NCBI RefSeq assembly: GCF_017355785.1
Contig: NZ_JAFEWE010000019.1
Coordinates: forward strand, 1 to 64,000
Direction: 5' to 3'
DNA from: Desertivirga arenae
GTDB taxonomy: Bacteria > Bacteroidota > Bacteroidia > Sphingobacteriales > Sphingobacteriaceae
Length of the DNA stretch: 64,000 nt
Position 1 is the first letter of the stretch. Every line of letters starts with the position of its first letter. The translations under genes were made by a program, and so were the position numbers. Shown here in pieces: positions 27,625-37,344 of this stretch. The notes below the pieces were generated by a model. That model saw nothing but the letters and a program-made list of their open reading frames with translations, did not search any database and was not told where the DNA came from.

Positions 27625-30600
27625 ATGCCGGAATTTTCTCATTTACACGTACATACACAATTTTCACTGCTTGATGGGGCTGCGGATATTTCCCGGCTTT
27701 ATAAAAAAGCTGCGGCCGATGGAATGAAAGCCCTTGCTATTACTGATCATGGTAATATGTTTGGTGTATTCAAATTTGTAGCTGAAGCAGCAAAGCACAA
27801 TGTAAAGCCAATTGTAGGATGTGAGTTTTATGTTGTAGAGGACCGTCATAAAAAGCAATTTACCAAAGAAAATAAAGACGTACGTTGTCACCAATTATTT
27901 CTTGCTAAAAACCCTACCGGATATAAAAACCTAGTAAAGTTATGCTCTTACGGATTTATGGAGGGCTTGTATAGCAAGTGGCCTCGTATTGATAAAGAGC
28001 TTATTTTAAAGCATCACGAAGGTCTTATAGCCACTACCTGCTGTATTGGAGCGTCTGTACCTCAGGCTATCCTGAAAAAGGGTGAGGAGGAAGCTGAGAA
28101 GGAGTTTAAGTGGTGGCTGGATATTTTTGGCGAGGATTATTATATAGAACTGCAGCGTCACCGTATTCCTGAGCAGGAGATCGTAAACCAGGTGCTTTTG
28201 AAGTTCGCGAAAAAGTACAACGTAAAGATCATCTGCTCGAATGATTCACACTACGTAGATCAGGAAGATTCCAATGCTCACGATATTTTGTTATGTGTGA
28301 ACACAGGGGATTTGCAGAGTACGCCAATTGCTACCGATGAAGAAGGTGGTAAAGGGTATCGCTTTGGTTTCCCTAACGATCAGTTCTATTTTAAAACGCA
28401 GGCAGAGATGGCTCAGCTGTTTCATGATCTCCCTGAGTCGTTGGATAATACAAACGAAATAGTAGATAAGGTAGAACACCTAAAGTTGAAGCGGGACATC
28501 ATGCTTCCTAACTTTCCTATTCCTCAGGAATTCAAGATTCACGCCGATGATGTTTTAAACCAGTGGGAATTTCTACGTCACTTAACAATGACAGGAGCCC
28601 GTCGGCGGTATGAAGTAATTACACCCGAAATTCAGGAGCGCCTGGATTTTGAGTTAAACACGATAAAGATTATGGGTTTTGCCGGATACTTCTTGATTGT
28701 ATCCGACTTTATCAAAGCTGGGCGCGATTTGGGAGTGTTTGTAGGGCCAGGCCGGGGTTCGGCAGCTGGTTCGGCAGTAGCCTATTGTATAGATATCACC
28801 AATATTGACCCCATTAAATATAATCTTCTGTTTGAGCGTTTCCTTAATCCAGACAGGAAGTCGATGCCCGATATTGATACGGATTTCGATGATGAGGGAC
28901 GCCAGAAGGTAATTGATTATACGGTAGACAAATACGGGAAAAATCAAGTAGCTCAGATTATTACTTATGGTTCAATGGCTGCCCGTACCAGTATTCAGGA
29001 CGTTGCACGTGTATTGGATGTTCCTTTATCAGAGGTAGCTGCGCTTAAAAAGCTTGTTCCAGACACCTTAGGGATTACTCTTAAGGATGCATTTGCTCAG
29101 GTGCCAGAGCTTCAGGATATCCTAAAAGGGACTGATCTGAGAGCGAAAGTTCTAAAGGAGGCTGGAAAGCTTGAAGGTTCGGTTAGAAATACGGGTATTC
29201 ACGCTGCGGGTATCATTATTGCCCCGGAAGATCTTACCAATATTATTCCGGTTGCTACGGCTAAAGATTCTGATCTTTTAGTTACGCAGTTTGACGGTAA
29301 AGTGATAGAGGATGCTGGCGTTATCAAAATGGACTTTTTGGGTCTTAAAACGCTGACTATTATCAAGGATGCCCTCCGTATGATTAAGCGTAATCATCAC
29401 GTAGATATTGATATTGATTACGTTTCGCTAACGGACGAAAAAACATTTGAGCTGTATCAGCGCGGAGATACAAACGGGACATTCCAGTTTGAAAGTGATG
29501 GGATGCAGATGTATTTGCGCGAGCTAAAACCGGACAAGTTTGAGGACCTGATCGCCATGAATGCCTTGTATCGACCGGGACCAATTGAGTACATTCCGAA
29601 TTTCATCGCGCGTAAACACGGTCGCGAAATTGTGCAGTACGATTTGGCCGATATGGAAGAGTATTTGGCCGATACTTACGGGATCACAGTTTACCAGGAG
29701 CAGGTGATGCTTCTATCGCAGAAGCTGGCCAACTTTACCAAAGGTGATGCTGACGTTCTGCGTAAGGCGATGGGTAAAAAGGACCGGAAAACGTTGGATA
29801 AGCTGAAGCCTCAGTTTATTGAAAATGCCAAGAAGAATGGCCACGACGAGAAAACCCTTGAAAAAGTTTGGACTGACTGGGAAGCTTTTGCATCTTATGC
29901 ATTCAATAAGTCGCACTCTACCTGCTATGCATTCGTTGCTTATCAAACGGCCTATTTAAAGGCTCATTATCCTTCTGAATATATGGCTGCGGTTTTAAAT
30001 AACCAGGGCAATATTGAGAAGATTTCTTTCTTTATGGAAGAGTGCCGGAAAATGGGTGTCAATGTACTAGGTCCGGATATCAACGAGTCTGACTTCAGCT
30101 TCGGTGTAAATAAGAAGGGGGAGATACGATTTGGAATGGCGGGAATTAAAGGTGTAGGTGAGAAGGCGGTAGAGAGTATTATTGAGGAAAGAAGGATCAA
30201 TGGCCCATATGCGGATATTTGTGATTTCGCCAAAAGGACAAACTCACGCACGGTTAATAAAAGAGTTTACGAGAACCTGGTTTATAGCGGTGCGTTTGAC
30301 TGCTTTGGTTTTCACCGGGCACAGTTTTTCTTCAAACCAGAAGGCGCCATGTTAAATGGCATTGAGAGACTCATTAAATATAATAGTGACTATCAGAATA
30401 GTTTGAGTACTTCACAAGCCTCGCTTTTTGGTGGGACTTCTGATGCTCAGATTGCGGAGCCGCAATTAATGGACTGTCCGGAATGGGGACTGATTGATAA
30501 GCTGAAATACGAACGCGACATGATCGGTATCTATTTAACGGGGCATCCGTTGGATAATTATAAATTTGAGATGGAGCACTTCTGTCAACATCGTGTAGCT

Positions 30601-31200
30601 CATCTGTCTTTAATTAACAAAGCTAAGAGTGGTGAGTTGTCAGAGGTTGATACAGAAGAGTTTGCTAAGATTAAAAACAGAGAACTTGTAATCGGGGGAC
30701 TGGTATCAAGCGCTTCGCACAGGACTACCAAAATGGGTAAGCCTTTTGGTGCTATGATGTTTGAAGACTATCACGAATCTTTTGAAATTGCTTTGTTTGG
30801 AGAGGATTACGTGAAGTGGAAGCAGTTTTTCACTGAAGGTTATTTCTTGCAGATCAGAGGAACTGCCTCTGAGAGGTTCAGGCAGAAAGACAACTGGGAG
30901 TTTAAGGTTACTTCTATTACACTTTTATCTGATCTTAGAGATAAAATGTCTAAAAGTCTTACTATTCAGCTTCCACTTCAGGAGCTTTCAAGTAAGCTGA
31001 TCGACGATTTAGACGAGATGTTCAGAGTGAATGCCGAGCAGTATCCTAACCGTAACTGTGCATTGAAATTCACTGTTTACGATAGGATTAAGGAGGAGAC
31101 TGTTGTGATTGATATGCCCTCGAAAACTTTCAAAATATTTCCTGGGAATGAGTTTTTAGATAAGTTACAGGAACATAACATCACGTATAAATTAAACTAG
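27625..31200 (+). CDS. dnaE: DNA polymerase III alpha subunit DnaE
   Basis: The replicative polymerase, 1191 residues, normal length. The N-terminal PHP domain starts HLHVHTQFSLLDGA. The polymerase active site includes GPGRGSAAGS and PDIDTDFDDEGR (about residue 415-425, catalytic aspartates). The fingers/thumb region with ALYRPGPIEYIP and the HHH segment follow. An OB-fold domain (about 1000-1090, with ELVIGGLVSSASH) and the C-terminal domain complete the protein. It acts in the cytoplasmic replisome. The 219-bp gap before it has TAACTTCG at 27592-27599 as a possible -7 element, but no good -33. No dnaQ or other replication gene is adjacent. Confidence 0.97.
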   Translation: MPEFSHLHVHTQFSLLDGAADISRLYKKAAADGMKALAITDHGNMFGVFKFVAEAAKHNVKPIVGCEFYVVEDRHKKQFTKENKDVRCHQLFLAKNPTGYKNLVKLCSYGFMEGLYSKWPRIDKELILKHHEGLIATTCCIGASVPQAILKKGEEEAEKEFKWWLDIFGEDYYIELQRHRIPEQEIVNQVLLKFAKKYNVKIICSNDSHYVDQEDSNAHDILLCVNTGDLQSTPIATDEEGGKGYRFGFPNDQFYFKTQAEMAQLFHDLPESLDNTNEIVDKVEHLKLKRDIMLPNFPIPQEFKIHADDVLNQWEFLRHLTMTGARRRYEVITPEIQERLDFELNTIKIMGFAGYFLIVSDFIKAGRDLGVFVGPGRGSAAGSAVAYCIDITNIDPIKYNLLFERFLNPDRKSMPDIDTDFDDEGRQKVIDYTVDKYGKNQVAQIITYGSMAARTSIQDVARVLDVPLSEVAALKKLVPDTLGITLKDAFAQVPELQDILKGTDLRAKVLKEAGKLEGSVRNTGIHAAGIIIAPEDLTNIIPVATAKDSDLLVTQFDGKVIEDAGVIKMDFLGLKTLTIIKDALRMIKRNHHVDIDIDYVSLTDEKTFELYQRGDTNGTFQFESDGMQMYLRELKPDKFEDLIAMNALYRPGPIEYIPNFIARKHGREIVQYDLADMEEYLADTYGITVYQEQVMLLSQKLANFTKGDADVLRKAMGKKDRKTLDKLKPQFIENAKKNGHDEKTLEKVWTDWEAFASYAFNKSHSTCYAFVAYQTAYLKAHYPSEYMAAVLNNQGNIEKISFFMEECRKMGVNVLGPDINESDFSFGVNKKGEIRFGMAGIKGVGEKAVESIIEERRINGPYADICDFAKRTNSRTVNKRVYENLVYSGAFDCFGFHRAQFFFKPEGAMLNGIERLIKYNSDYQNSLSTSQASLFGGTSDAQIAEPQLMDCPEWGLIDKLKYERDMIGIYLTGHPLDNYKFEMEHFCQHRVAHLSLINKAKSGELSEVDTEEFAKIKNRELVIGGLVSSASHRTTKMGKPFGAMMFEDYHESFEIALFGEDYVKWKQFFTEGYFLQIRGTASERFRQKDNWEFKVTSITLLSDLRDKMSKSLTIQLPLQELSSKLIDDLDEMFRVNAEQYPNRNCALKFTVYDRIKEETVVIDMPSKTFKIFPGNEFLDKLQEHNITYKLN

Positions 31201-31266
31201 GAGTTTGTTTTACTATTGTTTAACATCTTTTAACTATTTTTCTAACTAAATTAATTTTTATTTAAC

Positions 31267-31286
31267 ATGCAATAACTATATTGCAT
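31267..31286. promoter_or_regulatory. palindrome upstream of the outer membrane protein gene
   Basis: ATGCAATA-ACTA-TATTGCAT, with 8-bp perfect arms and a 4-bp centre, 30 bp before the ATG. It could be a regulator binding site. A short CA run (31294-31305) follows. Confidence 0.35.
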
Positions 31287-31315
31287 TAAATAAACACACA
31301 CACACTTAGACAATT

Positions 31316-31945
31316 ATGAAAAAAACCTTATTCGCTGCGCTACTTGCGCTTGCCTGCACATTTACTGCCAAGTCACAAACAAAAGGAACGAATGCTATTG
31401 GGTTGGGAGTTAGTACTGAAGAATACAAGGACACCTACAAGGGGAACTCGTCTAGCACAACTACTAACCAAAAGCAGAACCGGTATTCCCTAACTTATGG
31501 CTACTTTTTTACCGATAATGCAAGAATTAAATTAAGCGGATTTTATGGCAAGCAGAAGTTTGATCAGGAAAATTCAAACTATGAAAATAGTAACAGCAGT
31601 TTTGGAGGCGCCCTAGCTTTGCAAAAGTACTATCCTCTATATAAAAAATTCTATGCCTATACAGAAGGTGGATTAGGATATTCACAAAATAGGACCAAAT
31701 TTGTAAATTTTAGTGATCAACAAGAGTCAAAGATCAATTTGTATAGTTTAAATGCAGGGGGCGGAGTAGCCTTTTTTCCCTTCAAGCATCTTGCTCTTGA
31801 AGCTAATTTACTTAACGCAAGTGCTACGTATAGTAAAAATAGTCGGGACGAGAGTCCAAACCGCGATTTTAAAGGATCCTCCTTTAATCTTTCCACTTCT
31901 GGCTCTATAACAAATCTTGGTTTCAATATCTACTTCCTCTTTTAA
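31316..31945 (+). CDS. outer membrane beta-barrel protein
   Basis: A 209-residue protein with a signal peptide (MKKTLFAALLALACTFTAKS, cleavage near AKSQ) and alternating beta strands ending in a terminal Phe (NIYFLF). The strand pattern (RYSLTYGYFF, ARIKLSGFYG, FYAYTEGGLGYS, NLYSLNAGGGVAFFPFKHL, NLGFNIYFLF) fits a small 8-stranded OmpX/OmpA-type barrel of the outer-membrane beta-barrel superfamily (OMP_b-brl). The function is not known. It stands alone between dnaE and trxA on the same strand, with an inverted repeat just upstream. Confidence 0.85.
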   Translation: MKKTLFAALLALACTFTAKSQTKGTNAIGLGVSTEEYKDTYKGNSSSTTTNQKQNRYSLTYGYFFTDNARIKLSGFYGKQKFDQENSNYENSNSSFGGALALQKYYPLYKKFYAYTEGGLGYSQNRTKFVNFSDQQESKINLYSLNAGGGVAFFPFKHLALEANLLNASATYSKNSRDESPNRDFKGSSFNLSTSGSITNLGFNIYFLF

Positions 31946-31974
31946 TCATTTCCCTGTCAGATTGTCTTGCTCCA

Positions 31975-32006
31975 TTTGTGGTAAGGTTATTGATGATGTA
32001 AATTTG
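31975..32006 (+). promoter_or_regulatory. trxA promoter
   Basis: TTTG (31975-31978), 20-bp spacer, TAAATTTG (31999-32006). This is a full match to the Bacteroidota consensus and lies 28 bp before the trxA start. Confidence 0.7.
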
Positions 32007-32034
32007 AATTCAATAACTGTTAATATTTATAATT

Positions 32035-32355
32035 ATGGCTTTAGAAATTACAGATGCAAACTTCGAAGAAGTAGTGCTGAAATCAGATAAACCGGTTCTT
32101 ATTGACTTTTGGGCTGAATGGTGTGGTCCGTGCCGTATGGTGGGTCCTGTAGTTGAAGAGCTATCTAAGGAATATGAAGGTAAAGCGATTGTAGGTAAAG
32201 TAAATGTTGACCACAATCCTGGTGTATCAATGAAATTTGGTATCCGTAATATCCCTGCTTTGTTGTTCTTCAAAAACGGCGAAATCGTTGACAAACAAAT
32301 CGGTGCGGTGCCGAAATCAGTCCTTGCCGATAAATTGAGCAAGCAAATAGCATAA
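32035..32355 (+). CDS. trxA: thioredoxin
   Basis: A 106-residue thioredoxin with the active-site motif WCGPC (Cys about 30 and 33), the FWAEWCGPCR context, and the cis-Pro segment IRNIPALLFFKNG. It reduces protein disulphides in the cytoplasm together with thioredoxin reductase. No signal peptide is present. It is a single-gene unit, bounded by a consensus promoter and a terminator. Confidence 0.97.
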   Translation: MALEITDANFEEVVLKSDKPVLIDFWAEWCGPCRMVGPVVEELSKEYEGKAIVGKVNVDHNPGVSMKFGIRNIPALLFFKNGEIVDKQIGAVPKSVLADKLSKQIA

Positions 32356-32379
32356 CAAATAATATTTTAATAGAATGAT

Positions 32380-32413
32380 TGAACTCCGTCCAGTTAATGG
32401 TCGGAGTTTTTTG
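32380..32413 (+). terminator. terminator after trxA
   Basis: AACTCCG / CGGAGTT stem with a 12-nt loop followed by TTTTTTG. Confidence 0.75.
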
Positions 32414-32469
32414 TTTTAGAGCAATACTTTAAACCGCTAACTTTAATAATGTTAATTTGTACTTCTTGA

Positions 32470-33393
32470 ATGCAGCCAGATTTAAATACTTATAAAGACT
32501 TGCAGGATTTTGGAGGCCTGGAGCTGATAGCCAAACAAGTGGTTGAAGGCTTTATTACCGGCTTGCACAAGAGTCCCTTTCATGGATTTTCTGTAGAGTT
32601 TGCGGAGCACCGCTTGTATAATACCGGAGATCCGATAAAGAATATTGACTGGAAGCTGTATGGCCGTACCGATCGTATGTTTGTAAAACGATTTGAAGAG
32701 GAAACAAACCTTCGTTGCCAATTGATAATCGATATATCTTCTTCCATGTACTACCCCAAAACGGACTTTAATAAATTGCTGTTCTCAGTTTACTCAGCAG
32801 CCTCTTTGATGTATTTATTTAAAAGACAGCGGGACGCTTTCGGTTTGAGTTTTTTTTCTGATAAAGTAGAGTTTTCTTCCCCGGCTAAGTCAACTACCGC
32901 TCATCAGAAGTTTCTATTCACGGAAATGGAGAAGCTGATTAAAAATGTGGGTAAAGATGTAAGAACATCTGTCTCATTAGCTTTGAATGAGATTGCGGAG
33001 CTTATTCATAGAAGATCTTTAGTTATGATCTTCAGTGATATGTTTGAAACTGGCACTGATGAAAAGGGCCTTTCCGATATTTTTTCGGCATTGCAACACC
33101 TTAAATATAATAAGCACGAAGTTGTTGTATTCAATGTTCTGGATTTTAAGCATGAGGTTAATTTTGACTTTGGAAATATACCTTATCATTTCGTTGATAT
33201 TGAAACGGGAGAGGACATGAAGGTGCATCCACATCGGGTGAAAGAAAAGTATCAAGAGAGTATTGTGAGTTTCAGGAAAGAGTTGACGTTGAAGTGTGCC
33301 CAATATGGAATAGATCTTATAGATGCAGACATTAATAAAGGCTTTTACAACATCTTACACAGCTATTTATTAAAGAGAGGTAAGATGTTTTAA
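32470..33393 (+). CDS. DUF58 domain protein
   Basis: A 307-residue cytoplasmic protein of the DUF58 family. The conserved segment FAEHRLYNTGDPIKNIDWKL, then FVKRFEEETN, and the vWA-like strand LRCQLIIDISSSMYY (with the DxSxS MIDAS motif) are present. DUF58 proteins are usually found with MoxR ATPases and BatA-type vWA proteins in aerotolerance or chaperone-like operons. Here no moxR lies next to it, so the partner must be elsewhere. The start ATG has an AT-rich upstream region. It is followed 58 bp later by the cupin gene on the same strand. Confidence 0.9.
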   Translation: MQPDLNTYKDLQDFGGLELIAKQVVEGFITGLHKSPFHGFSVEFAEHRLYNTGDPIKNIDWKLYGRTDRMFVKRFEEETNLRCQLIIDISSSMYYPKTDFNKLLFSVYSAASLMYLFKRQRDAFGLSFFSDKVEFSSPAKSTTAHQKFLFTEMEKLIKNVGKDVRTSVSLALNEIAELIHRRSLVMIFSDMFETGTDEKGLSDIFSALQHLKYNKHEVVVFNVLDFKHEVNFDFGNIPYHFVDIETGEDMKVHPHRVKEKYQESIVSFRKELTLKCAQYGIDLIDADINKGFYNILHSYLLKRGKMF

Positions 33394-33451
33394 TCGTTCT
33401 TCCTTAAATCTTAATGCTCATTCTTTTGTTATCCAAGAAAAGACAATTTCT

Positions 33452-33985
33452 ATGAGCCACGTTTCTGAAGTTATACACGGGCATGTCGCTTCTCATATTT
33501 TTGAAGACGACGGGCAATTTCCTAACAATCCTAATTTGCCAGCACTAGTCTATAAAGGTGCTTTACATCTTCATCCTGGCGATGAATCGCAAGCTATTGT
33601 AGAGCGGTTTAAATTGAATAACTGGACCAATAGCTGGAAAGATGGAATTTTCGATTATCATCACTATCATAGCAATACACATGAAGTTTTAGGTGTATTT
33701 TGTGGTATGGCGGATATTGAATTAGGGGGTAAGGAAGGTGTATGTGTGGAGATCGTTCGTGGTGATGTTGTGATAATACCTGCTGGAGTAGCTCACAAAT
33801 GCTTGAAGTCAAGCGATGACTTTTTGTGTATTGGCGCCTATCCTGATGGTAGTTCTTATGATCTTTTAAAGGGGGAGCCTGCTGAACACGAGAGAGCATT
33901 AGCTAATATATCTCAGGTGCCCATCCCTTCAACCGATCCGATTTTCGGTGAAGAGGGTCCTTTGTTTGAGTATTGGAAAAAATAA
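33452..33985 (+). CDS. cupin-fold protein (YjlB-like)
   Basis: A 177-residue single-domain cupin. The metal-site histidines are readable: FDYHHYHSNTHEVLGVFCG with the first motif, and VIIPAGVAHKCL with the second. This matches the YjlB group of cupins, of unknown substrate. It has no signal peptide. It is followed directly by a strong terminator and then the convergent manganese catalase gene. Weak functional hint: metal-dependent small-molecule enzyme. Confidence 0.8.
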   Translation: MSHVSEVIHGHVASHIFEDDGQFPNNPNLPALVYKGALHLHPGDESQAIVERFKLNNWTNSWKDGIFDYHHYHSNTHEVLGVFCGMADIELGGKEGVCVEIVRGDVVIIPAGVAHKCLKSSDDFLCIGAYPDGSSYDLLKGEPAEHERALANISQVPIPSTDPIFGEEGPLFEYWKK

Positions 33986-33987
33986 AT

Positions 33988-34020
33988 AGAAAAAGAGATG
34001 CGGAAAGCATCTCTTTTTCA
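33988..34020. terminator. bidirectional terminator between the cupin gene and Mn-catalase
   Basis: AAAAAGAGATGC-GGAAA-GCATCTCTTTTT: a 12-bp perfect stem with a 5-nt loop and T-runs, between convergent genes. Confidence 0.9.
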
Positions 34021-34030
34021 TTAATAGCTA

Positions 34031-34909
34031 TTATTTGCTAACCATATCACTGAGGGTTCCCAGGATACCGTCGTTGTTTGCCATTTGTTCTGTTTGAGCA
34101 AAGCCTTCGGGAGCAGGGGCACCCAATTTAGGTTCGTCTCCCAGAGGTTGCGCTTTTACAACTTTGAACTCTCCTTTGCCATCTATCGACGTGCCGTGAG
34201 TAAAGCGTGAACCCTCGTAAGTGAGCGCTTCATTTTCAATGTTGGTAGATACGAAAGAGTAATTGAACTGTTGATTTTCTTCAGCTTGAGGGAAACTGTT
34301 TGGAACAGGGTGAGCGTTGATTCCTCCAAGTTCTTCAATTACTGCTAGCCACTGGTTCTGGTGCATCGTATCTCTGGCGATCAGGAAGGAAAGCATGTCT
34401 TTCATCCCCGGATCGTCGGTGGATTTCCATAAACGAGTTGCCAAGGCCCTTCCTGTTGATTCTGCAGCAACGTTGGAGTACATATCAGCAACTGTGTTAC
34501 CGCTGGCAACAATCCACGAACCATTAAAAGGAACTCCATTTGCGTCAGTTGCCATTGCGGCCAATCCTGCAGAAAGATAATGACGGGGATCCATTCCTCC
34601 CATTATTTCACCTACAACCGGGTTTTCTTGTACAATTTTTTCAACAATGTTTCCCGATGCCCCTTCAAGGTTTAAAGCGACAGCCGTAGATAGCATCTCG
34701 ATGTGTGAAATCTCTTCCGTTCCAGTTTCCAGAAGCATATCCCTGTATTTCACCGGGCCACGGTTTCCCCATGCCTGAAATAGATACTGAAGACATACTC
34801 TGATCTCTCCTTCAATTCCTCCGATAGCTTGTTGAAGAAGTCTTGCAAATTGAGGATTTGGTTTTTCGACACGTACATGGTACTGCAGTCGTTTGTCATG
34901 ATAAAACAT
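34031..34909 (-). CDS. manganese catalase
   Basis: A di-manganese catalase of about 292 residues. The longer reading from 34951 adds 14 residues. I chose the internal ATG at 34909 because MFYHDKRLQYHVRVEKPNP is the normal N terminus and because numbering then places the metal ligands at Glu35 (IEGEIRVCLQ), Glu66 and His69 (GTEEISHIEML), Glu about 150 (AAESTGRAL) and His about 183 (RDTMHQNQW), as in characterised Mn-catalases. It removes hydrogen peroxide without haem in the cytoplasm. The 200-bp upstream region shows no clean consensus promoter. Confidence 0.93.
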   Translation of the reverse strand: MFYHDKRLQYHVRVEKPNPQFARLLQQAIGGIEGEIRVCLQYLFQAWGNRGPVKYRDMLLETGTEEISHIEMLSTAVALNLEGASGNIVEKIVQENPVVGEIMGGMDPRHYLSAGLAAMATDANGVPFNGSWIVASGNTVADMYSNVAAESTGRALATRLWKSTDDPGMKDMLSFLIARDTMHQNQWLAVIEELGGINAHPVPNSFPQAEENQQFNYSFVSTNIENEALTYEGSRFTHGTSIDGKGEFKVVKAQPLGDEPKLGAPAPEGFAQTEQMANNDGILGTLSDMVSK

Positions 34910-35155
34910 AGTAGATGATTTTGTTAGAGTAAATAATTTGTTAATTATCAAAAGGGCTAACAGGTGTTATCGTGCTATGTTTAAGGTAATTAGGAATTGT
35001 TTGAATGTAAAAGAAAGTGCTTGTAATTTAAATTTCATACGCCGAAGCAGGCTAAGTATTTAACCCCGGCGTGGGTTATTGCACGGGTAATAAGTTCAAG
35101 CATTTTTGTTGAACAGGTAAATTTTCTCAAATCGGTTGGATTTTAAGCTGGAAGA

Positions 35156-36109
35156 TCAAAGCCAATTCTTTTTCTTAAAATAAATCAAGGTTCCTGCTGA
35201 AGAGAGGATCATTAATAAAATAGCTAGCAAGTATCCATAATCCCATTCAATCTCGGGCATAAACTTAAAGTTCATTCCGTAAATGCTGGCAATGAGTGTT
35301 GGGGGCATAAAGGCAACGGTTGCAACAGTAAATATTTTTATAATATGGTTTTGCTCAATATTTACGAATCCCATAAAGGTGTCTTGCAAGTATTCAAGTC
35401 GCTCGAAGGCAAACTTATTGTGTTCAACGAGAGAACTAATATCTTTGATCATTATTCTTAAAACTCCCATATACTCTTCAGGGAAGATGGAGCTTTTCAT
35501 TAAGGCAGAAACCAGACGTTGTTTGTCTATGATGTTTTCTCTTAAAGACATGGTTTCATTCTGAAATGAAGAGATTTGTATCAAAAATTCTTCGTCTGAT
35601 CTCTTTTTTCTTAAGATTAACTGCTGATTAAGCTCTGCAATTCGTCTGGCAAGATTTTCAATCAGGTCGGCGTCGTTATCTATAGAGGTTTCTAGGATGG
35701 TAAGAAAAATCTGGTAACCATTTATGTAACTCGCAGGACTTGCTTTAATTCTTTTTACAGCTTCGCCGAAAGTTTTAAGATCATCATCGCGGTAAGTGAA
35801 AAGTATGCCTTTTTCTACGATGATAGATACCGGGCAATAAGCGAAGCCTTTCTCCTTGATAGATAAAAAGTTGGAGTTTATAATCAGCTCATCTTCCACT
35901 TCATTAAAACGTGAAGAACTTTCAATTTCCTGCGATTCTTCTTCAGAAGAGTATTTTATGTCAAAATAGGTCTCGACTGTTGCTTTCTCTTTATCTGTTG
36001 GATTTTGTAGATCTACCCAAATCAAGCTTTCGATAGGGATTTCTCTCAGTGAATCCAAATCGGTCTCCTTCGCCAATCTTCTATCTTTTTTGTAGTAAAT
36101 CCTAAGCAT
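35156..36109 (-). CDS. corA: CorA-family magnesium/cobalt transporter
   Basis: A 317-residue CorA-type channel. The long N-terminal cytoplasmic domain with helices (about 1-255) is followed by two transmembrane helices (about 260-283 and 291-312) at the C terminus. The selectivity motif YGMNF (GMN) lies between them. It forms pentameric inner-membrane channels for Mg2+ and related divalent ions. Lengths and motif are standard. Neighbours do not add information. The upstream 278-bp gap separates it from the divergent radical SAM gene. Confidence 0.93.
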   Translation of the reverse strand: MLRIYYKKDRRLAKETDLDSLREIPIESLIWVDLQNPTDKEKATVETYFDIKYSSEEESQEIESSSRFNEVEDELIINSNFLSIKEKGFAYCPVSIIVEKGILFTYRDDDLKTFGEAVKRIKASPASYINGYQIFLTILETSIDNDADLIENLARRIAELNQQLILRKKRSDEEFLIQISSFQNETMSLRENIIDKQRLVSALMKSSIFPEEYMGVLRIMIKDISSLVEHNKFAFERLEYLQDTFMGFVNIEQNHIIKIFTVATVAFMPPTLIASIYGMNFKFMPEIEWDYGYLLAILLMILSSAGTLIYFKKKNWL

Positions 36110-36305
36110 AGGCCTTAAAAGTAAAAAGTAAAACCCGTAAGAGCAAGCAACGGCCTTATTAAGTATGGGATCACTAGATTCACTGTTGATTCCTAACGTG
36201 TAGGGAAAATATTAGTGGCTTTTGCAAGTAATTAAAGGCCGTTATTAAATTAGGCCTTGGTAAAGGATCCAAGAATCGTAAAAAAGCCTTTTTTTGTTAG
36301 CTAAA

Positions 36306-36337
36306 TTGTTCAGCGGCAATCCGTTTTCCTATCTTTG
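36306..36337 (+). promoter_or_regulatory. candidate promoter of the radical SAM gene
   Basis: TTG at 36306-36308, 21-bp spacer, TATCTTTG at 36330-36337, which matches TAnnTTTG. It lies 50 bp before the ATG. Confidence 0.55.
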
Positions 36338-36387
36338 AGGTTTATTTTACTGGTGTAGTTCAATCTGCACCTTATTTTATATAAGCA

Positions 36388-37344
36388 ATGGGGACGCCGT
36401 TAGATTTTGGAGTAAAGCCGTACAATTATTATGGAGCGTATTTGAAAAAGAAATACGAAGGGAAGCGTGTGTTTAAGATAATAGTAGACGGTGGTTTTAC
36501 CTGCCCTAATCGCGACGGAAGCAAGGGGTATGGGGGCTGTTCGTATTGTAATGTAGATTCTTTTACTCCTGAGCTATCCCGGAAAGGTCCCACCATCCGG
36601 GAGCAGATAGAAAAAGGTATGGAGAGAGCAATAAATGGATATGCAGCGGAAAAATTCATCATTTATTTTCAGCCTAATACTAATACTTATGCACCGACCC
36701 ATTATTTAAAGATGATGTACGATGAGGCTTTAAGTATCGCTCCTGAGAATGTGGTCGGATTATCTGTAGGGACAAGGCCTGATTGTATAGATGCTGAAAA
36801 GGTTGCTCTGCTGGAAAGTTATATAGATCGCGGCCTTGATGTAGATCTTGAAATGGGCATGGAATCTGTTTATAATGACACATTATTAAGAATAAATCGC
36901 GGTTGTACACACGAAGAGTTGGAAACAGCCTTAAATCTGGTTCAAGATTCTCCTTTAGACGTGTGTGTGCACACTATTTTCGGGTTTCCCTGGGAAACAA
37001 GGGAGATGATGTTGAAATATGCCGATGAAATAAACCGTTTTCCTCAAATCAAGTTTGCAAAATTGCATCATTTGCATATTGTTGAAGGATCTATAATGGG
37101 AGTTCAATATAAGCGGAATCCCTTTCCTGTCTTTTCGATAGCAGAATATACGGATTTTCTTGCTGAATTTATTCCACTGCTCAGACCCGATATTGTCCTT
37201 CAACGCCTTTTCGGCCTGGCTGATTATGATCTGCTTATTGCACCTAACTGGGGATTAAAGAAGGCCGAGATCCAGACCTACATAGATAAAGAGTTAGAAA
37301 GACGAGGGGTTTTACAAGGAGCTAATTATGAAGCCCTGGTATAA
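36388..37344 (+). CDS. TIGR01212-type radical SAM protein (YhcC-like)
   Basis: A 318-residue radical S-adenosylmethionine protein. The 4Fe-4S cysteines appear in FTCPNRDGSKGYGGCSYC (Cys about 39, 51, 54), the spacing specific to the YhcC/TIGR01212 group rather than the common CxxxCxxC. Supporting motifs are FIIYFQPNTNTY, VGLSVGTRPDCI and HTIFGFPWETREM. The target of this group is not known to me; related enzymes modify tRNA or proteins. It is cytoplasmic. A 567-bp gap follows. Confidence 0.9.
   Translation: MGTPLDFGVKPYNYYGAYLKKKYEGKRVFKIIVDGGFTCPNRDGSKGYGGCSYCNVDSFTPELSRKGPTIREQIEKGMERAINGYAAEKFIIYFQPNTNTYAPTHYLKMMYDEALSIAPENVVGLSVGTRPDCIDAEKVALLESYIDRGLDVDLEMGMESVYNDTLLRINRGCTHEELETALNLVQDSPLDVCVHTIFGFPWETREMMLKYADEINRFPQIKFAKLHHLHIVEGSIMGVQYKRNPFPVFSIAEYTDFLAEFIPLLRPDIVLQRLFGLADYDLLIAPNWGLKKAEIQTYIDKELERRGVLQGANYEALV

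Noticed and set aside
31294-31305. CA dinucleotide run
   Set aside because: About six units only; no sign of a phase-variable gene or repeat array.
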